From assembly GCA_049487715.1 (NCBI GenBank), contig CP150554.1, positions 620,001 through 684,000 on the forward strand: a DNA stretch of 64,000 nt, given 5' to 3'. This stretch comes from Pycnococcus provasolii. Taxonomy: Eukaryota; Chlorophyta; Pseudoscourfieldiophyceae; Pseudoscourfieldiales. This document shows, piece by piece, positions 29,575 to 38,458 of this stretch. The notes beneath the pieces are model-generated. The model was given only the letters and a program-made list of their open reading frames with translations, was not told the origin of the DNA and did no database searches. How positions within the stretch are numbered: the first letter of the stretch is position 1; every line of letters starts with the position of its first letter. A program made the position numbers and the translations under genes.

Positions 29575-30876
29575 ATGCCGCGCGCGTCTGCGTCCGCAGA
29601 GAAGAAGAAGAATGCTGCTGCCGCCGCCGACGTGCCCTCCCCCGAGGCGGCTGGCCATTACGCGCGGAGAGAACAGTGGCTCTCGCAGCAAGAGCAGACG
29701 GGCTCGATCCAGTTCCTGGTGATTCACAACGACGCTTCACTCGAGCACGCCATCCTGCTCGTGGACCTCAAGAACGTCTTCAGCATGCAGCTCCCGAACA
29801 TGCCCAAGGAGTACATCGTAAAGCTCGTCATGGATCCACGACACCGCTCTCTGCTTCTTCTTCGCCCACGACCTGGCGTGAAGACCACGAAACAGCCAAG
29901 CGAGTCGGCGCTGGAGTACGAAGTCGTGGGTGGGATCACCTGGAGGCCTTTTTACGCACAGCGCTTCGGCGAGGTTGCATTCTGTGCTGTTTCGAGCAGT
30001 GACCAGGTAAAGGGATACGGCACGCGCCTGATGAATCGGCTGAAGGAGATCTTGAAGGACGAGGCGAAGGAGAACCCGGCGCACACCATAACGCACCTTC
30101 TCACGTACGCCGACAACAACGCTGTTGGCTACTTCTCGAAGCAGGGATTTTCCAAGGACATTTTGCTCGAGCGCGAGCGCTGGTATGGCTTCATCAAGGA
30201 CTACGACGGAGGCACTCTCATGGATTGCTGCTTGGACAATCGCATTCCGTACACCGACTTTCCGTCCGTGATACGCAAGCAGAAGAAGGCTCTTGAGGCT
30301 CTCGTGCGCAAGCGTTCGACAAGCCACGAGGTGTTCTCAGGCTTGACGAAGTTTGGACGTATTGCGCCCTCGCCGTCCGCCGCTGTGCAAGCGTCGATGA
30401 GAGGTGATCAGGGCGGCGAGTGCGAGCTCGGCGATCCCGCGGCTGTGTACGAGCCTTCGGAAATTCCCGGAGTCGTGGATGCTGGCTATGCGAGCAGGCC
30501 ACTTCGCTACCGCCTCGTGGGTGCTCCCGTGGGATCCGGCGCTCCCACGCAGGCTCAACTGGATTCTTTCATGCGCCGCATTTTGCGAGATGGGTGTGCG
30601 CATGCGGATGCCTGGCCGTTCTTGTATCCCGTGGACCCTGCCGAGGTTCCCGACTACCACGAAATTATTCGTGACCCGGTCGACCTGAGCACGATCCGAA
30701 GCCGTTTAGACGGCGGCTGCTTTTACCGCGAGCTGGAGTCGTTTGCGGAGGACATTCGTCGCATTTTCACGAACGCGCGCTTGTACAACGCGCCGGACAC
30801 GGTGTACGTGAAGTGCGCGAATCGCCTGGAGGCGCACTTCGACCACATGCTTTCTTCTAGCCTGACTGTGGACTGA
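29575..30876 (+). CDS. GCN5: histone acetyltransferase GCN5
   Basis: Nuclear lysine acetyltransferase of SAGA/ADA complexes, acetylating histone H3 from acetyl-CoA. I use the ATG at 29575 (MPRASASAEKKKN), giving 433 residues, because sequence before it is repeat DNA. The HAT domain (about residues 50-210) has QRFGEVAFCAVSSSDQVKGY with catalytic Glu133 and the QVKGYGTRLMN acetyl-CoA loop, then YADNNAVGYFSKQGFSK. After a variable linker the bromodomain (about 315-430) has PEVPDYHEII-like ZA loop sequence (DPAEVPDYHEIIRDPVDL) and the acetyl-lysine-binding Asn405 in YNAPD. There is no PCAF-type N-terminal domain, so this is the plant/yeast layout. The stop codon lies inside a GACT microsatellite. 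Confidence 0.93.
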   Translation: MPRASASAEKKKNAAAAADVPSPEAAGHYARREQWLSQQEQTGSIQFLVIHNDASLEHAILLVDLKNVFSMQLPNMPKEYIVKLVMDPRHRSLLLLRPRPGVKTTKQPSESALEYEVVGGITWRPFYAQRFGEVAFCAVSSSDQVKGYGTRLMNRLKEILKDEAKENPAHTITHLLTYADNNAVGYFSKQGFSKDILLERERWYGFIKDYDGGTLMDCCLDNRIPYTDFPSVIRKQKKALEALVRKRSTSHEVFSGLTKFGRIAPSPSAAVQASMRGDQGGECELGDPAAVYEPSEIPGVVDAGYASRPLRYRLVGAPVGSGAPTQAQLDSFMRRILRDGCAHADAWPFLYPVDPAEVPDYHEIIRDPVDLSTIRSRLDGGCFYRELESFAEDIRRIFTNARLYNAPDTVYVKCANRLEAHFDHMLSSSLTVD

Positions 30877-30907
30877 CTGACTGACTGACTGACTGACTGA
30901 CTGACTG
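30871..30907. repeat. GACT tetranucleotide microsatellite overlapping a stop codon
   Basis: About nine GACT units; the GCN5 stop TGA (30874-30876) is formed by the first copies. Confidence 0.9.
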
Positions 30908-31298
30908 AGTGATTTATGTAATTGAATTGAATAAAACCTTTCCACTGACAACATCCAGGTACAACATCGGGTGAAAAGAAAAAGAAAAGGCCAAACCCGA
31001 AAACCGTAACCCCTATTCATTCGAGTCTGTCCTTTTCTAGGTTCTCTCGACCCGATCGAAGATTATTTGAGGGGGGGAAAATGTACGGGCGGTACTATGA
31101 TATAGTAGTACTAGGTTAGAACCCAATTCCCGGTGGACCCTGTTTCCTCCACCGGTGCTTTTGGACCCTTGGTTGGACCCCCTCTCCCTCTCCCTCTCCC
31201 TCTCCCTCTGCCTCGTTTCGGAATTCGGAAAGGAAATCCGTCCGATGATTTCCGTAGCGATTTTCATGGCGCCGCAAATCGCAATCACCAAACCCGTG
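30877..31298. other. intergenic region
   Basis: Microsatellite, AATAAA at 30930, and a (CTCTCC)n tract at about 31181-31210. In-frame extension of the next gene runs through the CTCTCC tract (encoding Leu-Ser repeats) and is unlikely to be translated. Confidence 0.5.
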
Positions 31299-32939
31299 AT
31301 GACGACGATGATTTCGTCATCGCGCATGCTGGTGATGCTGGTGATGCTCCTGATTAGTTGTTGTTGTCGTGATGATGATGTGGTCTCAGCGCGCCCGTTC
31401 TACGCGCAGCGCATCCCAAACGGCGAACAGGTTCCCTCGCCGTGCGAACCAGGACGAAGTTGGCCTGGGGTGGGACACGTCGCGTCATCGGGAGGGGGTC
31501 AACTCAATCCGTTCGGAATGGATTTCGCCAAGGCGGGCATGTCGTGGCCCGCGGTGTGCGCGCTCGACTCCGACGGCGACGGGTTGACGAATGGACAGGA
31601 ACTTGGCGATCCATCGTGCCAGTGGACTGTTGAAAAACCAACGCAGCTGCTTCCCGCAAAAGGTCACCCGGGCATCAAGGATGCGCCGGGAACGACTATC
31701 GACCAGTCGATGTGCCCAAAGAAGATGGACTGCGCTGCGGCGGAGGAACCGGAAACGCGAACGCTCGAAGTACGCATGAATGCGGAGGAGAAAATTCCGG
31801 ATAAACGAACGACGTACATCGCCAAATTCTTCGAACTTCCCGACGATCAGAAGTACCACGCCGTGTACTTCGAGCCTGTCGTAGACAACGTCATCTCCGC
31901 GCACCACTTTCTCTTCTACATGTGCGACCGACCGGTGGATGTCAACGGTGGAAAGGCATTCGAGGTGTACAAGGACCTTACCGACGAAGGCGTGTCTTCG
32001 TCGACGTCGACGAGCGACGATCAGCGGCAGTCAGCGACGACGGACGGCACGACGGGCGGCGGCGGTGTGCTTGCGGACCTCACGGGACAGACGATGCGTG
32101 GTGCGTCGAATCTGCTCAGCCAACTTGGGTTCCGACAAGGTGCAGGTATCGTCGGCACACTGGGAAACGTCGCCAGTTCAGGTGGCCCGGCGGCGGTGGA
32201 CGACAGCGTACGTGCCACAGAAAGCTGCCAGCGTATCCTAACCGGATGGGCGATCGGCGGCGACGGACACTGCCTGCATCCAGCCACCGGACATCCGTTC
32301 GGCCGTGGCGTGCCTCACAGCAAGGTGGGACTCATGATTTTGCACTGGGACAATCCGGAGGGACGCGTATCTGGTGAGACGGACACGACGGGTCTTCGCA
32401 TTCACTATACGCCAAAGCTGCGACAGCACGACCAGGGTATGATGCGCGTCGGCGTTCCAATGAGCGAACTTTCGTTGCCGCCGGGACAGCCGCGCTACCT
32501 CGTCGATGACGTGTGCCCCGAGATGTGCATGGCCCGCCTGCCTCAGATCTTCATCACAGGGTACTGGCTACATATGCATCTGACTGGGCGGCGCATCATG
32601 ACGCGTGTGCTGCGCGAGAATCGGGTTACAGGACGGAAAGATGAGGTGGGACGCCTCTCGGATTTTGCATTCGACTTTGCGCGCCAGCCATTCGTCACGC
32701 TCAACGAGACGATCACAGTACGCGGAGAAACAGATACGCTGGAAACGGTATGCCTGTTCGACACCACGGGACGTACGGAGTACACGCGCGGTGGTCTCAG
32801 TGCCCGTGAGGAAATGTGCTACACATTCATCTCGTACTACCCAGCTATGGAGGGTGTTACGAAGTGCCACTCGGAGGAATGGTGGCGATGCACGTCGTGG
32901 GGACAGGTGGGTGCGGCAGCGCTCACAGCAGGCAGGTGA
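31299..32939 (+). CDS. secreted copper type II ascorbate-dependent monooxygenase with temptin-like N-terminal domain
   Basis: Relative of peptidylglycine alpha-hydroxylating and dopamine beta-monooxygenases, which hydroxylate C-H bonds with two coppers and ascorbate. I start at 31299, where a signal peptide fits (MTTMISSSRMLVMLVMLLIS); in-frame ATGs lie upstream (31245, 31155). After it comes a temptin-type Cys/Cys module: FYAQRIPNGEQVPSPC to AVCALDSDGDGLTNGQELGD, including a calcium-type DSDGDG loop. The monooxygenase core shows every expected copper ligand in order: the HH pair in ISAHHFLFYMC, a His in LMILHWDNPEG (or the following GLRIHYT), HxH in GYWLHMHLTG, and the Met in AREEMCYTFISYYP. 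A Ser/Thr/Gly-rich insertion of about 90 residues interrupts the two halves. Substrate unknown; amidation would also need a lyase, which is absent here. Confidence 0.85.
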   Translation: MTTMISSSRMLVMLVMLLISCCCRDDDVVSARPFYAQRIPNGEQVPSPCEPGRSWPGVGHVASSGGGQLNPFGMDFAKAGMSWPAVCALDSDGDGLTNGQELGDPSCQWTVEKPTQLLPAKGHPGIKDAPGTTIDQSMCPKKMDCAAAEEPETRTLEVRMNAEEKIPDKRTTYIAKFFELPDDQKYHAVYFEPVVDNVISAHHFLFYMCDRPVDVNGGKAFEVYKDLTDEGVSSSTSTSDDQRQSATTDGTTGGGGVLADLTGQTMRGASNLLSQLGFRQGAGIVGTLGNVASSGGPAAVDDSVRATESCQRILTGWAIGGDGHCLHPATGHPFGRGVPHSKVGLMILHWDNPEGRVSGETDTTGLRIHYTPKLRQHDQGMMRVGVPMSELSLPPGQPRYLVDDVCPEMCMARLPQIFITGYWLHMHLTGRRIMTRVLRENRVTGRKDEVGRLSDFAFDFARQPFVTLNETITVRGETDTLETVCLFDTTGRTEYTRGGLSAREEMCYTFISYYPAMEGVTKCHSEEWWRCTSWGQVGAAALTAGR

Positions 32940-33115
32940 AGAAGGGGGGGTAGCAGAATGCAGAAAGCAGAAAAGGCGGGTACTGGGTTCGGGTGAATAA
33001 TGAAAAAGAGGAGAGAAAAAATAAAATCTTCTGTATCACCGGCACAACTCCATCTTTCCTGTTCTCGATCTACCCACTACATAATATGACTATGTGCGCC
33101 ACCATCTCCTTTGGT

Positions 33116-34828
33116 CTATAGAGTAAAGGGACGAAGTTTGGCACTGAAGTGACGCAAGCTCGGTGGCTGCTCGACGATTTTATACCCAGGTAGCGACCCA
33201 CGACGTGCGAGCGCCGCGACACGTTCGCACACCTCGATGGCGTAGTCGACGTGGCTCTGAGTGTACATGCGTCGTGGAATGGCCATGCGAACGAGCTCGT
33301 TTTTTGCCGCTCCACCAAACATCAGCGTGCCAATTTCGCATGCTCGGATGCCACCCTCGACGTACAGGGCACATGCCACGCTGTGACCTGGCAGCTGTTC
33401 GCGTGGCATTGACGGGAGCATGCGCGACGCGTCGAGGTAGATGGCATGCCCCCCGAGCGGCTCGACGCATGGGATTCCCCTGGCGATGAGCGCCTTTCCA
33501 AAGTAGTCGATGGTGCGTATGCGGTACTCGAGATAAGGCTCCTGAACAACCTCCTGAAGTCCGACGGCGATCGCATCAAGATCTCGACCGGCGAGTCCTC
33601 CGTAGGTAGTATACCCCTCCGTGAGGATGAGCTGTTCGCGACAGCTCGCCGCTAGCTTGTCGTCGTTTATGGCGAGCCAGCCGCCAATGTTTGCCAAACC
33701 ATCTTTTTTTGCGCTCATCGTCATGCCGTCGCACAGCGACGCCATGTCACGCACGATATCTTCAATGGATCGGTCGCGCTGTCCTGGCTCGCGGCGCTGG
33801 ATGAAGAAGGCGTTCTCCGCGAATCTGCACGCATCCATGATGAGCGGCTTGCCGTGTGCGTGCGCCAGCTCGCTCACCAGCTTCATATTCTCGAGGCTCA
33901 CTGGCTGTCCACCCGCGGAGTTGTTGGTGACTGTGAGCATCACGCACGGAACGTCCTTGCCACGCGGTCCCTCGAGCAGGCTGCGCAGCGCGTGGACGTC
34001 CATGTTTCCCTTGAAAGGGTGCTTCTGCGAGGTGCTTTCGAACGTGACGATGAGGTCGAGAGCCTCCGCGCCGCTTGCCTCGACGTGCGCCCTCGTGGTG
34101 TCGAAGTGCGTGTTGTTCGGAACGACGCGTCCTTTTCCTCCCAGCGCGCTGAACAGCACTTTCTCCGCCGCCCGCCCTTGGTGTGTGGGAAGCACGTGCT
34201 TGAACGGGAAGAGATGTTTCACAGCTTGTTCGAAACGCACGAAGCTCGGACTTCCTGCGTAGCTTTCGTCGCCAATCATCATGGCACCCCACTGGTTCGC
34301 GGACATGGCGCCCGTTCCTGAGTCTGTGAGAAAGTCGAGCGTGACGTTTTCGCTGGACAGTTTGAAGAGGTTGTAGTCTGCGTCGCGTAGGAACTCTTTT
34401 CTTTGTTTGCGTGTGTAGGTGTACAGCGGCTCGACCGTTTTGATGCGAAACGGCTCGATGACAGTGGCGTAGATGGGTTCGCCGTTCTCGTCCTCGAGGG
34501 CGAGCAGCGAGTCGCGTTGCCGCTGTTGCTGCAACTCTGCGTCAACAGGTACAGGGACGGAGCTATCCATGCTGCTGCTGCTACTTTGCGTGCTTGCGCA
34601 TAATCGCAATATCCGCGAAGAAGATGCCCAGTTTCTATTCTCCTTATGATGATGATGACCACCACCACCACATGGTGAAGATGGTGCACGAGCCTGAGCC
34701 TGAGCCTGGTGGATCCCAAGAGGAGAGTGAGCAAGCCGCCGAGTAGAATGCGAAAAGGAACGTGAATGGGAATGGGAATGGGAATGGGAAGAGCAGTGAT
34801 TGAAACTTAAGCAAGATGAAGTCATCAC
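33116..34828 (-). CDS. tryptophanase-type beta-eliminating lyase (PLP enzyme)
   Basis: PLP enzyme that splits L-tryptophan to indole, pyruvate and ammonia, or, for the close relative tyrosine phenol-lyase, tyrosine to phenol. The 570-residue frame has a 100-residue His/Ser-rich and Gln/Ala-rich extension (HSHSHSHS is encoded by a GGGAAT repeat) with few acidic residues, possibly an organelle presequence; ATGs further in (34570) are also possible. The core reads EPFRIKTVEPL, LTDSGTGAMS, GDESYAGS, LPTHQGRAAE, then MSAKKDG with PLP Lys375 beside Lys374, and YGGLAGRD. Near the C-terminus GIRACEIG has Ile where tyrosine phenol-lyase has Arg (Arg381), and the end LRHFSAKL resembles tryptophanase, so tryptophanase is favoured. 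The family is mainly bacterial. Confidence 0.87.
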   Translation of the reverse strand: MMTSSCLSFNHCSSHSHSHSHSRSFSHSTRRLAHSPLGIHQAQAQARAPSSPCGGGGHHHHKENRNWASSSRILRLCASTQSSSSSMDSSVPVPVDAELQQQRQRDSLLALEDENGEPIYATVIEPFRIKTVEPLYTYTRKQRKEFLRDADYNLFKLSSENVTLDFLTDSGTGAMSANQWGAMMIGDESYAGSPSFVRFEQAVKHLFPFKHVLPTHQGRAAEKVLFSALGGKGRVVPNNTHFDTTRAHVEASGAEALDLIVTFESTSQKHPFKGNMDVHALRSLLEGPRGKDVPCVMLTVTNNSAGGQPVSLENMKLVSELAHAHGKPLIMDACRFAENAFFIQRREPGQRDRSIEDIVRDMASLCDGMTMSAKKDGLANIGGWLAINDDKLAASCREQLILTEGYTTYGGLAGRDLDAIAVGLQEVVQEPYLEYRIRTIDYFGKALIARGIPCVEPLGGHAIYLDASRMLPSMPREQLPGHSVACALYVEGGIRACEIGTLMFGGAAKNELVRMAIPRRMYTQSHVDYAIEVCERVAALARRGSLPGYKIVEQPPSLRHFSAKLRPFTL

Positions 34829-35689
34829 TTAATCACTCGTGCACGAGTCTCACGAGGCAAAGAAACACCGGTCAGCCACTGACCACAAAGAGGAGTCAGC
34901 CTGTAATGAATAAAAAGGGACTGATGTGAATGGAATGGAATGTGATGGTGAATGTGATGGGAAACATCCATGCGGAACGCGGTGAACGTTGGGTCCCTCC
35001 TGAGAAAGATATTATTCTGAAGTTATTAAGGGGCTGGTTCGGATTCCTACGTGGCGCGAAGGAAACATACTTTTAGATTTCTGCGGGTAAAAAAAAGGTT
35101 AGGTTCCTCTCCTCCTTTACTCGCGGGGATCCCTTCTAGGATTACTACCCGGGTACTGTGCACAGGCAACAGGAGGGAACAACGCGTGACCGCATTTTTT
35201 ATTTAAAAAAAACAAGAGCATTTTAACACGTTTGCTTCCGGCTGTCCGGGCAGAATTGGGTAAAAAAAAACTCCATGGAAAAACAAAAACTCCACTCAAC
35301 CCTAGGGTAAGCCTTTTCCCGGTTTGAATTCTGATGGACCCGACTTGTCCCACGACCAAAAGTCCCTGTTTACAGTAAGTTACGGTAAAGAACCGCGGCC
35401 TCTCTCCTCTCCTCTCCTGCCACCTGACAGCCTGACTGCCTGAGGTGTCTTCTCCTTCTTCTTCTTCGACCCTTGTTGTCTTCGGACTTCCTAACCTTAG
35501 TTGGTACGAGGTTCGAATGGGTTTCACGACGTCTCTCCGAACTCCGCGGCCCCCCAGATGCCAGACGCCAGATGCCAGACGCCGCCCTCAGGTGGCAGGG
35601 GAAAACATAAACTTTACCTCAAGGCAGCGTCCGGCCTGGCAGGGGATCCGACCGGGCCCCGTCTCACGCTCGGAATCCTGTTTCAAGAC
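34829..35689. other. divergent intergenic region
   Basis: About 860 bp of AT-rich sequence with poly-A and poly-T runs, then GC-rich sequence before the kinesin start. The GAGGTTCGAAT at 35509 resembles a tRNA B-box but no tRNA fold is present. The frame upstream of 35690 is open to 35501 but lacks family sequence. Confidence 0.5.
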
Positions 35690-38143
35690 ATGGCTGAGGC
35701 CTCTGCGGCCGCCGCGGGCTCTGCGGCAGGCGCCGGGGGTGGTGGTGGTGGTGGTGGTGGTGGTGGTGGTGCGTCGCACATCAACATCTTCCTGCGTGTG
35801 CGCCCGAGCAAACGCACGTCGCCGAAGTTCGCGCTGGACCAAGGCGACGCACGAGTCGCGTACCACATACCTCGCGACGAGCTCGCGGGATACGTCAACA
35901 ACCAACGCGAAACGTACGAGTTCAGATTCAACGGAATCCTACCACCAGAGGCGAAGCAGGACGAGGTGTTTGAGCGCGTCGCGAGGCCGGCCGTGCAAGG
36001 TGCGCTCGAGGGAATCAACGGGACGGTGTTCGCGTACGGACAGACGGGAAGCGGTAAGACGTTCACCATCACCGGAGGTGCAGAGAGGTATGTCGACAGA
36101 GGTATCATACCGCGAGCGCTGAGTGTGCTCTTCGAGGAAATGGGAAAGCGAAGTGACACGAGCTATACGGTGGGCGTCAGCTATCTGGAGATTTACCAAG
36201 ACTACGGATACGACCTGCTCGACCCGGAGCACGAGGTGAAGAGAATAGAGGACCTGCCCAAGGTGTCCGTGCAGGAGGATGAGGCGGGCGCGCTGCACAT
36301 GCGCAACCTGGGCATACACCGCGCGACGAACGAGGAGGAGGCGCTCAACCTGCTGTTCCTTGGCGACACGAACAGGACGATCGCCGAGACGCCAATGAAC
36401 CTCGCATCCAGCCGTAGCCACTGCATCTTCACCATACACGTCGAGGCACGCAAGCACGGGTCGGACACCGTGAGGCGCTCGAAGTTTAACCTCGTCGACC
36501 TCGCGGGTAGCGAGCGCGTCAACAAGACGGGCGTCACGGGAACGCTCATGCAGGAGGCGAAGTACATCAACGTCAGCTTGCACTACCTAGAGCAGGTGAT
36601 CGTCGCGCTGCAGGAGCGCTCCATGGGTGTGAGCAGGCCTCACATCCCGTACCGTAACTCGATGCTGACGATGTGCCTGCGCGACAGCCTGGGCGGAAAC
36701 TGCAGAACCGTCATGGTTGCCAACGTGAGCTGCGAGGATGGGAACATCGACGAGTCCATCTCCACGTGCCGTTTCGCTCAGCGTGTCGCGATGGTCAGCA
36801 ACGTCGTCATGGTGAACGAGGACCTCGACCCGACCCTGGTGATCAAGCGCCTGAAGCAGGAGATTCGCGACCTCAAGGAGGAGATCCGCATGCTACGCGG
36901 CGAGGGGGATGAGCGCGGGCCTCTCACGGAGGACGAAATTGCTCGCATGAAAGACAACATGCTCCGCTGGGTGGACGACGAAGACGAAGAAAGCAGGCCG
37001 GACTTGGCGGTGGGTACCATGGAGCACATCCGCGCTGCGATGAGCAGTCTCAGGCAGATTGCCCGCGAGGGTGGTGGCGGTGGCCGAAAAGGCCGCGTGG
37101 TGATGAGCGAGGAGGATGCGTCGGCGCTGGAGGGAATGAAGGAGGAGGTACGCAAGCTACGGCTTCAGGTGCAGCAGCGCGACAACGAAATCAACATCCT
37201 TGTTGGCATGATGCGGAATAAGGGTGGTGGAGGTGGTGGTGGCGGCGGCGGCGGCGGCGGTGGTGGTGCGGCGGCACTTCGGCGCAGCGGCGAAGGACCG
37301 CTGCTGCCCTCGGGACCCCCCTCGGCGAGCAATGGCTCTCTGACACCGCACTCGCCCGCCGGGTCGTCGACATCCTCAGCCGCAGGCGGCGGTGGTGGCG
37401 ACATTCTCGCAAACACCGACATCCTTGCGGACCGCGCGAGCGCATTCGAGCTATTTCGTAAGTCATACCGAAAGAATGAGGCGATTGAGGAGAACAAGGC
37501 AATGCTCAAGGAGAAGTACAGGCAGGCGAAGGCCATCGGCGAATCGGTGAACGAACACAAGCGAAAGATCGAACAGCTGAAGGCTATGGTCGAGCAAAGC
37601 CGCGTGCAGAGGAGTGTGCGCGGCGCGATGGGCGGCGAGGAGGAGCAGGAGGAGCAGGAGGTGACGCGCGCGCGCAAGGAGATTGACGCGGAGAAGGCGC
37701 AGTACAAGGCAAAGTTTGCCACGCTGCGAGAGCTCAAGGCGGATATCGAGCGCCTCACGGCGATGCTTGAGCAGAGCCGCAAGAAGCTCACGGGAGACTT
37801 CGAGGCATGGCTGACAGTCATGCTGAGGCAGCAGGCTCACGGCGGCGTGCGTGGCGCGGTTGTCGGCGGCTCAGCGGCATCGGGCGCACCAACGGCATCG
37901 GGCGGGTCGACACCTCCTCATCCCGGAGTTGCGGCGCCGCGACAGGCTTGGGGAGCCGCGCCGCCCGTTGTGGTGCCGCAGCTCACACCGCCGCGGCAGG
38001 GTCCGTCGCTCGCTCAAGTGGCGTCGCCGACGGCGCGCGCCCGTGCGGCGCCGCTTTTGACTGGCAATGCTCAGGCTGACCAGGACATCTTGGCGTTCTA
38101 CGAGGCGCGCGAACGCCTGCTGACCCGCGCGAATGCCGGTTGA
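35690..38143 (+). CDS. kinesin-9 family motor (KIF6/KIF9-like)
   Basis: ATP-driven microtubule motor; kinesin-9 proteins work in the axoneme (central pair, intraflagellar movement). The start ATG at 35690 (MAEASAAAAGS) is followed by a poly-Gly run encoded by a GGT microsatellite. The motor domain occupies about residues 38-380: IFLRVRPSKRT, P-loop GQTGSGKT (117-124), switch I NLASSRSH, switch II DLAGSERV, and HIPYRNSMLTMCLRDSLGGN. The neck region, ESISTCRFAQRVAMVSN followed by VVMVNEDLDP, is the KIF6/KIF9 type. A coiled-coil stalk with a second poly-Gly run (near 37215-37268) and a Pro/Ala-rich C-terminus complete 817 residues. The gene suggests a flagellated stage. No intron needed. Confidence 0.88.
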   Translation: MAEASAAAAGSAAGAGGGGGGGGGGGGASHINIFLRVRPSKRTSPKFALDQGDARVAYHIPRDELAGYVNNQRETYEFRFNGILPPEAKQDEVFERVARPAVQGALEGINGTVFAYGQTGSGKTFTITGGAERYVDRGIIPRALSVLFEEMGKRSDTSYTVGVSYLEIYQDYGYDLLDPEHEVKRIEDLPKVSVQEDEAGALHMRNLGIHRATNEEEALNLLFLGDTNRTIAETPMNLASSRSHCIFTIHVEARKHGSDTVRRSKFNLVDLAGSERVNKTGVTGTLMQEAKYINVSLHYLEQVIVALQERSMGVSRPHIPYRNSMLTMCLRDSLGGNCRTVMVANVSCEDGNIDESISTCRFAQRVAMVSNVVMVNEDLDPTLVIKRLKQEIRDLKEEIRMLRGEGDERGPLTEDEIARMKDNMLRWVDDEDEESRPDLAVGTMEHIRAAMSSLRQIAREGGGGGRKGRVVMSEEDASALEGMKEEVRKLRLQVQQRDNEINILVGMMRNKGGGGGGGGGGGGGGGAAALRRSGEGPLLPSGPPSASNGSLTPHSPAGSSTSSAAGGGGGDILANTDILADRASAFELFRKSYRKNEAIEENKAMLKEKYRQAKAIGESVNEHKRKIEQLKAMVEQSRVQRSVRGAMGGEEEQEEQEVTRARKEIDAEKAQYKAKFATLRELKADIERLTAMLEQSRKKLTGDFEAWLTVMLRQQAHGGVRGAVVGGSAASGAPTASGGSTPPHPGVAAPRQAWGAAPPVVVPQLTPPRQGPSLAQVASPTARARAAPLLTGNAQADQDILAFYEARERLLTRANAG

Positions 38144-38458
38144 AGCTAACGTACATTTTGTAACATTACAATTTCACAATCAATTGACCTCCGTTGAAAT
38201 CAATTGAGTCGTCGTGTTGTTGCACGGTTGGTGGCGATGGCAACGACATCAACGAAAACAAGTCGCAACCTGAGACCTGACTACGCCAACGAAAATGCCC
38301 TGATAGAGTGATGCAACCTTCGAAATCACCTGAGCAGTGTACAAAAACGCGCAGTGAATGGCACCGGTGAATGGGCTGAATGGTGAAAAGTGAATGGTGT
38401 GAATGGACAACCGCTGGACAGAGTAAAGTACATACCCTTCATTACTGAAGGAGGGATC
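38144..38458. other. short convergent intergenic region
   Basis: AT-rich, no gene seen; 3' ends of the kinesin and MoCo sulfurase genes face each other. It contains a CAATTGA direct repeat near 38179-38205. Confidence 0.5.

Noticed and set aside
35470-35530. Possible tRNA (B-box-like GGTTCGAAT at 35509)
   Set aside because: No A-box at proper spacing, no acceptor stem pairing visible.
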